Source: Nostoc sp. FACHB-152
GTDB lineage: Bacteria > Cyanobacteriota > Cyanobacteriia > Cyanobacteriales > Nostocaceae
NCBI RefSeq assembly: GCF_014697475.1
Contig: NZ_JACJRV010000056.1
Span: 1 to 46,841, forward strand
Direction of reading: 5' to 3'
DNA: 46,841 bases
Position 1 is the first letter of the stretch; every line of letters starts with the position of its first letter. The notes beneath the pieces are model-generated. The model searched no databases. It was not told the origin of the DNA and was given only the letters and a program-made list of their open reading frames with translations. Position numbers and translations under genes: made by a program. Of the stretch, positions 30,870 to 40,200 are shown piece after piece.

Positions 30870-31364
30870 ATGGACATCAATCAACAAAAAGAACAATTTA
30901 GCATTACCTATGTTAGAGCCATCGCCGCCGTTGCAGGTTATTCTTTATATAGACCAGAAGTTGATAACGACAGCGTAGATTTAGGCATAGTTAGCAGAGG
31001 TGGCACAGGTAAAATCCTTTCTCCTAGACTAGAACTACAACTAAAATGTACAGCTAGAGATATTATTGAGGAAAATTATATTAAATATCCCCTCAATCTC
31101 AAAAATTATAATGATTTAAAAATCAATGCCCTTGTCCCTCGGATCTTAGTACTCGTTTTAGTTCCTGAAAAGATAACAGACTGGATAAAACAAACCGAAG
31201 ATGAACTGTGTCTAAGACATTGTGGTTACTGGGTATCATTGCGCGGAATGCCAGACACCGAAAATCTAACCAATGTTACTATTGAAATACCCCGTAGTAA
31301 TCAGTTGACACCCCTATCACTCCAATCCATTATTCAACGCATTAGTTTTGGAGATTTGCCATGA
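30870..31364 (+). CDS. DUF4365-domain protein, predicted PD-(D/E)XK-like nuclease
   Basis: 164 residues. EQFSITYVRAIAAVAGYSLY is the conserved DUF4365 opening. DNDSVDLGI (Asp37) followed by LELQLKC (Gln57-x-Lys59) fits the core of PD-(D/E)XK nucleases with Q for E. It overlaps the next gene by 4 nt, so the two are co-translated. DUF4365 proteins are frequent in defence-rich accessory DNA, but their substrates are not established. Confidence 0.65.
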   Translation: MDINQQKEQFSITYVRAIAAVAGYSLYRPEVDNDSVDLGIVSRGGTGKILSPRLELQLKCTARDIIEENYIKYPLNLKNYNDLKINALVPRILVLVLVPEKITDWIKQTEDELCLRHCGYWVSLRGMPDTENLTNVTIEIPRSNQLTPLSLQSIIQRISFGDLP

Positions 31365-31903
31365 AAGTTACTATCAAAGATAGTGAAATACTCAAAACTG
31401 TTAACCCTGATGTTATCCAGGCACACTTGCAAGCAACAGGTTGGCATGAAACAGGGCGTATATATAATGATGCTGGGGCAATTTGGCGACTGAAAAAAGA
31501 TGCCACTCCTGAATATGAAATCTTGCTACCTCTCCAACATAATTTAGGAGATTATGCCGAAAGAATCAGCGATATATTAAAAACATTATCGGCAGTAGAA
31601 AATCGTGACCAAGTTGATATATTAAGTGAATTTATTACCAATTATCCCAACTTCACGGTTCTTGGTGTAGTCATGCAAATTGCTACTCCTTCTCTTGATA
31701 AATTGAGTGGAGAAATTACTTTACTTGGGTCAATTTTTGAAAAATTACAAGAAATAAAAACCGAACTAGCTGACCATGATTATATCTTAGCTATTAAAGC
31801 TTATCAGGAACGTTTACCAATTCGTTGCACAGGCGATTTAGTAAAAGAAGACAGTCATTTCATTCTCAAAAATCCTCAAAAAATTCAAATTGATAATATT
31901 TAA
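31361..31903 (+). CDS. Partner protein of the DUF4365 gene, unknown function
   Basis: 180 residues, mixed alpha/beta, no motif recognised. It starts inside the DUF4365 stop (ATGA). A middle part is rich in Ile/Leu (GDYAERISDILKTLSAVENR) and the C-terminus (IRCTGDLVKEDSHFILKNP) looks strand-rich. The tight coupling argues for a two-protein complex, possibly nuclease plus inhibitor or sensor. Confidence 0.5.
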   Translation: MKVTIKDSEILKTVNPDVIQAHLQATGWHETGRIYNDAGAIWRLKKDATPEYEILLPLQHNLGDYAERISDILKTLSAVENRDQVDILSEFITNYPNFTVLGVVMQIATPSLDKLSGEITLLGSIFEKLQEIKTELADHDYILAIKAYQERLPIRCTGDLVKEDSHFILKNPQKIQIDNI

Positions 31904-31918
31904 ATCTTTAGGTCTTGC

Positions 31919-31965
31919 CTAAATAAGTTCTGATATCGAGCCACTCATCTACTTTTGCAAACGCT
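31919..31965 (-). pseudogene. Fossil 3' end of a tyrosine recombinase gene
   Basis: It matches the last 47 bases of the integrase gene at 35742-35788 with few differences, most at silent positions, plus a premature stop (CAG to TAG). Both copies end after Ile with a stop codon. It could be a remnant left by an insertion at this site, with 3.8 kb between the two copies. Confidence 0.65.
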
Positions 31966-32003
31966 ATAAATTAAGCAAAGATGTATTTTTAGAACAATAA
32001 ATT

Positions 32004-33293
32004 TTAATCTTTATCAGGTTCTATAAAATATACTTGCCATTCTCGTTCTTCTTGCTCTGGAGGTTGACCATGAGATTCTAGAACTTGTGGTTGTTTTATC
32101 TGACTATTGTCAGTGTCAATTTTCTCTAGATATAAATCAAATTCCCATTCTTGGAGTAAATCAAAGATAAATTGTAAATGACTACCTACCTCTAGGGAGA
32201 AATCACCTAAGCGAAAATCGCAGGTATTAGGGGGAATTTCGACAAAAGGATGATTAAATTCCCTAGTTCTTCCTAAACGGTCTTTGTAAATAAATCTGTA
32301 GAGGTGTTCCGGGTCAAAATCAAATGCTTGCACAATTGTGGCAGCGACTTCATCTAAATTCAAGTCACTAGGAATAGCAATCCGCCGCCAAGAATCTTGC
32401 AAAGTGGCTTTAAATATATAAATACCCTCTGTAAAACCGCCTTTGGCAATCACTAAAGTTTGTGACCATTCAGGGAAATAAGGTTGGAAATCAGGTTTTA
32501 AATTGTCAAAAGCAATGCGAAAATCTTCTCTAATTTCGGCATAATCTTCTACTTTTATATTTGAGCGACTTTCTGTTAATACAGCCATGATGGCATTCCC
32601 CCAATGCAAGGGTTTTACATGAGTAAAACGCCAGCCTTTAGCGGCTTGTGGTTTGACTGATGTCAGTTCAATTAATCCAAATAAATGTAAAAGAGCGAGA
32701 TTATGGAAACCAGGATAATAAACTAATTTATCTTGTTCTGAATAATTAGAGAAATTTAATCCTGATTCTGAGAGATTTTGCCAAAACAATAAACAGCGAT
32801 ATGCTTGGTCAAACATATCTCTTTGGTCGCCTAATAGTTCACTTTCTCCCCAAACTAACCAAGATTCTAACAGGGTGAAATATTGTTCTGTGGGGTTTAA
32901 TCCTTGCCACATTGACAGAAGATTTTGGTCTAAAACCAATTTGGTCTTTTTACCTTCGGTAATAACTTGAGACAGTCCAGAGGTGCGGAGGAGGAAATAA
33001 AGACCGTGAATATAAGGATAGGATTTTTGTACAGGACGTTTGAGATTAATATCTATGGAATAACTCAATTGAGAGTTAAGTTGCTGAAGATATTTAAGGG
33101 AGAATTGATGATGAGTGCTACTAACTTCAACGCCTTCGGGTTGGAGAAATTCTAAAATAGTTTGAAAATCCCGCAGAATTTTTCCTGGGGTATTTTGACT
33201 GATGGTTTGTTGTTGAAGTAGTTGTTTTTTATCTGACGTCAGTGGTAGTTTATCTTTGATTTGTTCTGGAATAAGAGAAAATAGTTTAATCAT
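32004..33293 (-). CDS. Plasmid pRiA4b ORF-3-like protein
   Basis: 429 residues. The C-terminal 130 contain the pRiA4b ORF-3 pattern: KATLQDSWRRIAIPSDLNLD, then IVQAFDFDPEHLYRF. The N-terminal 280 residues are helical and unrecognised. This family is common on plasmids and accessory islands with unknown role. Its start overlaps the end of a 33-residue frame (ATGATTAA), suggesting coupling to a short upstream ORF. Confidence 0.7.
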   Translation of the reverse strand: MIKLFSLIPEQIKDKLPLTSDKKQLLQQQTISQNTPGKILRDFQTILEFLQPEGVEVSSTHHQFSLKYLQQLNSQLSYSIDINLKRPVQKSYPYIHGLYFLLRTSGLSQVITEGKKTKLVLDQNLLSMWQGLNPTEQYFTLLESWLVWGESELLGDQRDMFDQAYRCLLFWQNLSESGLNFSNYSEQDKLVYYPGFHNLALLHLFGLIELTSVKPQAAKGWRFTHVKPLHWGNAIMAVLTESRSNIKVEDYAEIREDFRIAFDNLKPDFQPYFPEWSQTLVIAKGGFTEGIYIFKATLQDSWRRIAIPSDLNLDEVAATIVQAFDFDPEHLYRFIYKDRLGRTREFNHPFVEIPPNTCDFRLGDFSLEVGSHLQFIFDLLQEWEFDLYLEKIDTDNSQIKQPQVLESHGQPPEQEEREWQVYFIEPDKD

Positions 33294-33387
33294 CTGACTT
33301 GAGAGGAGGAATTTGTTCGGCGGTTAATTTAACCACTTGACCATCTTGCCAATTTGGGAATAACGTCTTACTATGCGCTCTGTTCAT
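33286..33387 (-). CDS. Short overlapping ORF, 33 aa
   Basis: MNRAHSKTLFPNWQDGQVVK and onward to SDD. It overlaps the end of the antitoxin gene in another frame and the first bases of the pRiA4b-type gene. It may be a leader peptide, or the C-terminal relic of a longer gene replaced by the toxin-antitoxin pair. Confidence 0.3.
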   Translation of the reverse strand: MNRAHSKTLFPNWQDGQVVKLTAEQIPPLKSDD

Positions 33388-33682
33388 GTTCCAGTGGAGT
33401 CAAATGAATCACTACTCGCTGATTAAGAGCCTGAGCGATTTTTTGAAGCATTGACAGAGAGTGTCCCTCGTAATCAGCATCTTCTAGCCGTGCAATTACA
33501 GGCTGTTTTGTGCCAATCAGTTCAGCCAGTTGTTTCTGTGTTAACCCGGCTTTTGTTCTAGCTTCATAAATCAACTGTGCTACTTCTGCATTGATTGAAG
33601 CTTCTGCTACCATTGCTTCAAGCTCAGGGTCGCTGCTAGTCATTTGGTCAATGATTTTTATTGCATCGCTAGTCTTCGCCAT
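33371..33682 (-). CDS. higA: HigA-like antitoxin (XRE-type HTH)
   Basis: 103 residues. The HTH is TKAGLTQKQLAELIGTKQPV (about 43-62), with IARLEDADYEGHSLSMLQKI after it. Antitoxins of this group bind the toxin and repress the operon. It overlaps the toxin gene by 14 nt and is second in the operon, as usual for HigBA. Confidence 0.8.
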   Translation of the reverse strand: MAKTSDAIKIIDQMTSSDPELEAMVAEASINAEVAQLIYEARTKAGLTQKQLAELIGTKQPVIARLEDADYEGHSLSMLQKIAQALNQRVVIHLTPLEHEQSA

Positions 33683-34067
33683 CCTCTTGTTCCTCTACGT
33701 AGGTGTGAACTTCTGGGTTTTCTTCAAATAAAAGCTTTCGTGCTATCGCCCGTTCAATATCAATTGGTGGTACAGCTGCTTCTTCCTTTGTAATGGCGTG
33801 TGCGAGAATTGCCACATTTTGCCCATGAAAGAAGTACAGAATGCGATATTGCACATGAATATGCTTTGCTCTAAGCTCATATATCCCGTCGCGCAAGTAA
33901 TCAGCCGCCGGGCGACGGAGTTCGTAACCTGAAGCCGCAAGTTGTTTGATTCGAGCAACACAGTTTGCATAACCTTTGCGGTCTTCTTTCAAAAGTCGCG
34001 TCAGCCATTTAAGGACAGGAACTTCTCCTTCTTCTTCCTGGTAGAAAACAACACGGGTTTCAGGCAC
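33669..34067 (-). CDS. higB: RelE/HigB-family toxin (Gp49-like)
   Basis: 132 residues with a GTG start and GAGGG box. LKWLTRLLKEDRKGYANCVA, then GIYELRAKHIHVQYRILYFF and the basic region are characteristic of phage Gp49-like HigB/RelE toxins, which cut mRNA on the ribosome. The toxin-first order with an XRE antitoxin supports HigBA. The pair would stabilise the plasmid by post-segregational killing. Confidence 0.8.
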   Translation of the reverse strand: MPETRVVFYQEEEGEVPVLKWLTRLLKEDRKGYANCVARIKQLAASGYELRRPAADYLRDGIYELRAKHIHVQYRILYFFHGQNVAILAHAITKEEAAVPPIDIERAIARKLLFEENPEVHTYVEEQEDGED

Positions 34068-34298
34068 AGCATACCCTCTAAATATATCAATATTGTTATA
34101 TTAAGGCAAGGGAGGAAACGAAACGCGCGGCCTATATGACGTTTCTCCTTAAATTGAAAAATCTAACTTTGTTACAAAAATGCCAACTATTAAAGTTACA
34201 GATGACGTTTTTTTGGTTGCAGTTTACACTAAGTATATTCTCCTATCTACAAGTTTAAAAAATCAGAAGTAAATATTAAATAATAATTGGCACTATAT

Positions 34299-35279
34299 AT
34301 GAATGCTGACGAGTCAATTTTAAATTTAGAGAAGGTTGATTTAAAAAATAAACATTTGTTACCAGAATATTCAGGCATTTACTATGTATTAGATGAAAAC
34401 AATATAGTATGGTACATAGGAAAAGCAAAAAATCTTAAAAAAAGATGGAATGGTAAAGCGCACCATAGACTTTACCAATTATCATCACAGAGTAGAAAAA
34501 AGTTTTATATATATTACAAGAAGTTAAGCTTCATCAACCTAGATGAAGAAGAGAAAAAATTAATAGCACAGTACAGACCGCATCTTAATAGCAGTCCAGT
34601 CAAGAAAAAAAGGGTTTTACCTGCTGAAAATCTGTTAAGAGAAACAATACTCAAATTACCAGATTTTTTAGTAGTTTTAGGTATAGAGCCACCCAGACAG
34701 ATAAATAAAAATGCCATCACACCTGACTGGTGGTTAAAAAATAAACTAGCAGGACTACAAATTATTCATCTTGTACTTGATTGGGAAAAACTAAGAGAGT
34801 TCGCCGAACAAGATATAGAAATATCTAGTGGTATATTAGGTTATGTATTTGGGACTAGAAAAGCTTATGCTAACCTTTGGGAAGCACCACACAAAGAATA
34901 TGTAAGAAGATATGGTGTAGTCCAGTGCAGGATTTTGGTAAATGGGTATGTTGTTGAAGTCAGTGTTTTAGATAACGTTAGTCAGATTTTAACTAAAACT
35001 AGAATGGGGACTTTAGCTGGTGAGCAAATAAAAATTGTAGAAGCAGATATATTAGATCAAATCAAAGCAGACCTAAAAATTCCAATTCCCAAAGATTTTG
35101 TCAATCAAATAAAACCTTACTTGCATGACCCCATAAAATTAGTTTTTAATGATGACATTGATGGAGAAAGTCTAGGAAAACAAATATACAAAATAAAAGA
35201 AGAGTATAAGCAAGGTCTTAGAGGAGTTGGTAGTAGAATTGCCAAACGAATTTCTAAAGGTGAATCCAATGCCTCATAA
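34299..35279 (+). CDS. GIY-YIG nuclease-domain protein (second paralogue)
   Basis: 326 residues from the ATG at 34299; an upstream TTG at 34287 is less likely. YSGIYYVLDE and VWYIGKAKNLKKRW give the two Tyr and the Arg, and EEKKLI and PHLNSS the Glu and Asn, so the active site is complete. The C-terminal 230 residues are unrecognised, like those of the protein at 14276. It lies in the segment between the two integrase 3' ends, next to a restriction-gene relic. Confidence 0.7.
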   Translation: MNADESILNLEKVDLKNKHLLPEYSGIYYVLDENNIVWYIGKAKNLKKRWNGKAHHRLYQLSSQSRKKFYIYYKKLSFINLDEEEKKLIAQYRPHLNSSPVKKKRVLPAENLLRETILKLPDFLVVLGIEPPRQINKNAITPDWWLKNKLAGLQIIHLVLDWEKLREFAEQDIEISSGILGYVFGTRKAYANLWEAPHKEYVRRYGVVQCRILVNGYVVEVSVLDNVSQILTKTRMGTLAGEQIKIVEADILDQIKADLKIPIPKDFVNQIKPYLHDPIKLVFNDDIDGESLGKQIYKIKEEYKQGLRGVGSRIAKRISKGESNAS

Positions 35280-35495
35280 ATCGCCAGCAACGCCACCATT
35301 GACTGGACTGTGAAAAAAGTGTCAAAGCTAACCTGCACCCGGTTAATCAAGCGCCTGCTGCGGAAATATGGCTATCCGCCAGAAAAGCAGGAGAAGGCGA
35401 CGCTTCCTGTGCTGCAACAGGCAGAGTTATTGTGTAGGGATTGGGCGGCGTGCGGTTTGATGACGATCACAATTTCAAAAGCTGGTTCAGCTTAA
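35280..35495 (+). pseudogene. Relic of a type I restriction HsdR C-terminus
   Basis: The frame after the GIY-YIG stop reads TIDWTVKK, then RLIKRLLRKYGYPPEKQEKA and LQQAELLCRDWAA, the C-terminal end of type I restriction endonuclease HsdR. No start codon and no upstream HsdR sequence remain; homology stops near 35452. It marks a lost restriction gene. Confidence 0.65.
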
Positions 35496-35502
35496 AGAGT
35501 AG

Positions 35503-35724
35503 ATTAATTTTCTTGTTTCAATTGGGCAGTATCAAAGTGACTGCGGTTATGAAGGCTATAGTGCTTGGGGTATTACTGTAAAAGATCCTCTAATTTTTGA
35601 TGTACCTATTGTTGATGTATTTGCACCAGAAGATACTTATAGCGAAGATTTCTGGGAACCAGAAACAGGAGCAGATTTAGCGGATTTTTTATTTGCATTA
35701 GAAAGGCCATTTAAGAGTGAATAG
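35503..35724 (+). pseudogene. Truncated gene fragment, 73 codons, no start
   Basis: Open frame from 35503 to TAG at 35724 without an ATG. It reads ...YQSDCGYEGYSAWGIT then acidic VDVFAPEDTYSEDFWEPE. A protein-like codon pattern and acidic C-terminus suggest the 3' end of a real gene cut off by rearrangement. Family unknown. Confidence 0.4.
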
Positions 35725-35741
35725 TTAAGCAAAATAGCATC

Positions 35742-36734
35742 TTAAATCAATTCTGATATCGAGTCACTCATCTGCTTTTGCAAACGCTGGCGGTTATCAT
35801 CATATTTCAATACCGTCTGCACTTGGGCGTGTCTGCTGAATCGCTGCGTAGCGCGGTAGTTGCCATTATTGAGATCCAATACAGTAGTAATCGCACTGTG
35901 GCGGACACGATGGGGTGACATCTTCTTAGTAATTCCGGCTTGCTTACATAACCCATCCACCAATCGCCTAATTGCCTCCCCGGTTAATCTCGCTCCATTC
36001 TTGTGATAAGCCAGCACCGTAAAAAGCGGGTCTGACCCACGTTTTTTCTTACTCGCTTTAATCCAACTGGCGATCGCCGTTGCGGTTTTATCCGATAAAT
36101 CAAGCACTTCCTTTTGGCTACCCTTGCCTTTACCTAGAATAGAGAGCGTTTTCTCCTTCGGGTTAAAGTCATGCACATTTAAATTGACAATCTCATTGCG
36201 GCGCAAGCCATTATCCCAAAGTAACCGTAGAATCGCATAGTCACGCTTGCCCTTCAAGGTGTTTTGGTCAACCAGTGCGATAACTTGGGCATAGTCAGTA
36301 GCAGCAATACCTGTAGTGTCGCGGTAGGTTTCAACCCTTTCACCTTTGACATCATCTAAAGAGAAATTGCACACACCCAGCCGCCGCCCCATTGCAACCA
36401 TCGACTTGATAGCACTGAGCCGACGATTCACCGTAGCTTCAGCCAGTTTTTTCTTGATGAGATGTGCCTTGTACTTGAGAACCACAGCAACGGCGTGACG
36501 CTGTTCCAGGTGCAGAAACTCTAACACTAAATCCCGGCTGGGTTCTTTCTTGGCAACGAAATTGAAGAAATCTTTCAGGTCTTTTTGGTATTCGCGTTTC
36601 GTGTTGGGCGATCGCTTATCCCCGATCAGCTGCTGAATCACGTCGGGGTCATTCTCTAGCGAGAAATCTTCCCCGATCGCTAAGGCCAAGGATTTTTCTA
36701 AAACACTCAGATTCTCCGGGTGAATGGGTGTCAT
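35742..36734 (-). CDS. Tyrosine recombinase (integrase)
   Basis: 330 residues. The N-terminal core-binding domain is at about 40-125 and the catalytic domain at about 150-325. Catalytic residues: Arg178 (GLRRNE), Lys202 (LGKGKG), His275 and Arg278 (SPHRVRH), His302 (FSRHAQ) and the nucleophile Tyr311 (LKYDDN). It is probably active. Its last 47 bases recur in degraded form at 31919-31965, suggesting a history of insertion at this point. It could resolve plasmid dimers or integrate the cargo next to it. Confidence 0.85.
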   Translation of the reverse strand: MTPIHPENLSVLEKSLALAIGEDFSLENDPDVIQQLIGDKRSPNTKREYQKDLKDFFNFVAKKEPSRDLVLEFLHLEQRHAVAVVLKYKAHLIKKKLAEATVNRRLSAIKSMVAMGRRLGVCNFSLDDVKGERVETYRDTTGIAATDYAQVIALVDQNTLKGKRDYAILRLLWDNGLRRNEIVNLNVHDFNPKEKTLSILGKGKGSQKEVLDLSDKTATAIASWIKASKKKRGSDPLFTVLAYHKNGARLTGEAIRRLVDGLCKQAGITKKMSPHRVRHSAITTVLDLNNGNYRATQRFSRHAQVQTVLKYDDNRQRLQKQMSDSISELI

Positions 36735-37236
36735 AGCGCAGCAGAGATTTGGGAAGTTGAATACTCTTGCTCTATCTTAGTTGAACAGGAGTGATTTTTC
36801 TTATAAGTAGTGTGAAAAGTGTGATTGTCGCACTATGTCCTGACACAGGTGAGGGAGGAGTTTGAAAAGTATTTGTCAGATAATTGACAATTGAAGAGGG
36901 TGATAGGGAGAAATTTTCTTCGATAAAAGTGTAAGGATTGACGAGGAAGTACGTGATCTGACGGTCAAAGAGCAGAGAGGTGACAGTAACGAACACCATC
37001 ATCCATCTTTTGGGGTTAGGGTGTTCCAGGGTGTGTTGAGCAGAGGTAGGGATGACAATAGTTGATAGCAATACTGCTATCAAAATCGTCTGTACTTGCT
37101 TCTATACCCCTGGTTGATAAATCATTGCTATCAGTGAGTGATATCAATTTTGAGCAGCTGGCTCTGGCGACAGCTACCCTTGTTTTGGGCTTACTCAAGC
37201 CCATGTTTTTGCTTTGATCAAGCTATGAGATGACAT
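36735..37236. other. Intergenic region between integrase and pPIWI-RE genes
   Basis: 502 bases. Short minus-strand frames here lack homology and codon pattern and are not called. The only structure seen is the palindrome at 37062-37083 with TGCTATCA echoed at about 37130. It probably holds the integrase promoter and the end of the pPIWI-RE operon. Confidence 0.4.
37062..37083. promoter_or_regulatory. Perfect 9-bp inverted repeat upstream of the integrase
   Basis: TTGATAGCA-ATAC-TGCTATCAA. A half-site TGCTATCA recurs about 50 bases further on. It looks like an operator; no T run for termination. Confidence 0.5.
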
Positions 37237-40200
37237 TTATTCGTCTTCTGAAGAATCTTCATCCACCATCAAAACATAATCTCCCATCTGCGCTGCTAGG
37301 TGAAGAACAATTGGACGAGCTAAGGTGTCTTTGTATTGCAATGCCATCCGACGCAATTCATGCGTCAATACTGCCCAATGCCAAGGTTCATCTTTTGGTT
37401 GTATGCAAGCCACTACTAACTCAAGTATTGCAGGGTTTGACCAGTGGAGTTGAGGTTTATCCAATTTACTGAAATCTCGTTTTTCCTTTGGCATTGTATT
37501 AGACTTTTGCCCAATACTAAGAAATATACGTTCATTGCTGTTCGTATTAAATAGTCCCTCTGTCGCTACACTTATTTGTTCAAGTTCCAGCAAATTATCA
37601 AACAACTTCACCTTCTGTTTCTCTTGATCATGCAGAGCATACCATTCTGGAGTTTCTCCATCTTGGCGTACCCGAACTACGCGAAGTTTTGACATCATTT
37701 GAGGAGATTCAGTGCCAAAAACTATCCCATCTTGAGATATTTGTGTATCTTGTAGCCATGTCCAATACCTTCGGATATTTTGAGCATCACAGAGTAGTAA
37801 TGTATCTTTACCCCTTAACTCTTTGGTTTGCAGCATTCGTTTGATAAATCCTTTTATCTCCTTTTTTAACTCGTTGTTATCTCCTGTAATAGATGTTCCT
37901 TTTGAGTTTATCTTTCTTAAAGCTTCATCGTAGGGTATCCAATCAGATAGACCGTTAAAAGTAGCTTCAATTGTTTGAGAGTCAGAACGCATTTTCACCA
38001 TAACTGGGATGAGTTGTTGTTTCCCATGCGCGCTGGTTTTAGAAGTGCGATTAACCAACCATAAACCTACATAAGTAAGAGGTTCAGGAAGAATTGCTGA
38101 TGGAATAACTATACGAGGTGGAGCTATCTGTACTCCCAGCGACCGGAGTAGGTCTAAAAAAGATGTTATGGCTTTCTGTGGTAGCTCTTCTTGTAATCTA
38201 TTAATTTCATTCTGTTCGTGCCTGTTTAACTCTCTTCCTTTATCTTTTGCTGTCTTTTCATATTCCTTTTTTAATTCCTCATGTTCAGGGACAAGAAACT
38301 TAGATACCCTGTCAATTTTATCTTGAACAAAGCCTAAGCGAATAGCTGCTAGGGGGTCTGTCCATTCAGGTTTCCAATGGTTTTCGCCATAAAGTTCAAC
38401 TAATACCCCTACTTTCCCTGTGACAGGTTGCATTTGATTAACAGTTTTTGCTACTTCAGCTTTTCTACTCTTAATAGCTTCTTCTCGTTGTTTGGAATTT
38501 GGTTTTTTTGTTTTATCTGTAGATAAAGCTAAACGTTCTGCTAATTTACCTATTTCTTGCGTGCGTATAGTTACAGTCAAATCTATATCTGGGAAATTAT
38601 GAATACCCGTTGTCGCTGTCTTCAACCCCAGGCAATACCATATCGCTTTTATAAGTGCATCCCGTGTTGACTCATTAATATACCAAATTTCGATGGTTAG
38701 CTCTTTGCCAATACAGTTACGTATGGCTTCACAAAGTCTTTTACTCTCTGAGCGGAGTTTTTCTGTAAATTCTTCTAATAAATTATCGTATCTAATTTTA
38801 AATTCTTCATCTGTTTCATCTTCTTTTTTATGAAAAGTATTTCTCTCTGATTCCTGTTTTATTAAAAGCTTTTCGTACCTAGCTTTAAATTGCTCCTCGG
38901 AAACGTTATATTTACTTTTAAGTTTATCTCTCTCTAATTCTTGTTTTTTTAAAAATTTATCGTACCTATCTTTAAATTGCTCCTCTGATTCCGCTTTTTT
39001 TCTTTTTGGGATACCCATAGTCCAAGATGTACCATCAGGCTTGGGTAAATCAAATATTTGAGCAGATTGCTTAGTATTTATTTGATAATTAAACCGCTCA
39101 TCTTCTATTAGTTCCCAATCATCTTTTAACAACAATGCTATTTGTTCAGCTAATTGACGACGGTTGGTTGGTGGCAATCCTTTACCTACTTTATGACCTG
39201 GAATTATCCCATCTTTGTAGGTAACACAAATGTTAGGAATATTTGAGAAATTAAGTGCTTGTGTGGGATTAGCTAAAATTTGCTCTGGGGTATATGGAAG
39301 CGGGTTGAATTGATCTAATAACCCAGCTAAGTTATTATTCCACTTAGGCTCTCCTTTCCATACCAGTGGAGCGACTTGAAAGTATTCGGTATAACCGTAA
39401 GGATTTAATCCCTTCCATTGAAGCTTGGTACGAATATACACAGAACTAGCTTGCCCTCCTGGTAGCAAACCAGTATCATTTCTACTGCACCACCGCCGGA
39501 TACTCATATCACATTGCAGTTGAGGATATGGCTGGAATGGAACCGTTTGTACTTTCAAAGTCAGAACTATTGAGTAATAGTAAGTATGTTTGTTTTCTGT
39601 GTACGATAGCGGAGGCCAAGATATCAACTCTGCTCCTGCTCCTTCTATTGGCGCACAGCGATAGAACTGAATTGTTTCATCACTTAATTTGAACTTTAAG
39701 TTTGGGTCACTCAGTTGTGTTGCTAGAATATCAGGCAATAGGATAAATCCATCTGCATTTTCAGTAATATTGGCGGTTCCATTAGCATATTTTTTCCATA
39801 ATTCCGTTTCTAGAGTCACCATTTCCCACTTGAAATTGTTAGGGTTCGACAGTTGCTGCATTACAGCTTGTCGTTGGTCAAAGGTTATCCCTTTCTTGCG
39901 CTTGTTTGGGTGTTCATCTGGAAACTCAGTATCTAGCCAATGAGAGAAAATTACTGATAATTTATCTATTGGAATTTCAACTGGACTATATAACCAATTT
40001 TTCTCCCAAATTTTACCAATGTAAATTAAACCAGGGATACTTGCCCGTAGAGCTTCATTGAGTGATGTGATGGGAATACCAACTTTATCTTTAGGGCGGC
40101 TATCTCTCTCGGCTACAAGATTTTTTAATGAGTCTTTAACTGTTTCTGGAAACTTCAGTGCATAAAAATTTTTAGCGGGTAAGTTGTGTTTGAGGCGGAA

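Noticed and set aside
36772-37204. Minus-strand frames of 103 and 62 codons between integrase and pPIWI-RE gene
   Set aside because: No ribosome sites, low-complexity composition and no recognisable domain; they overlap each other and a palindrome.
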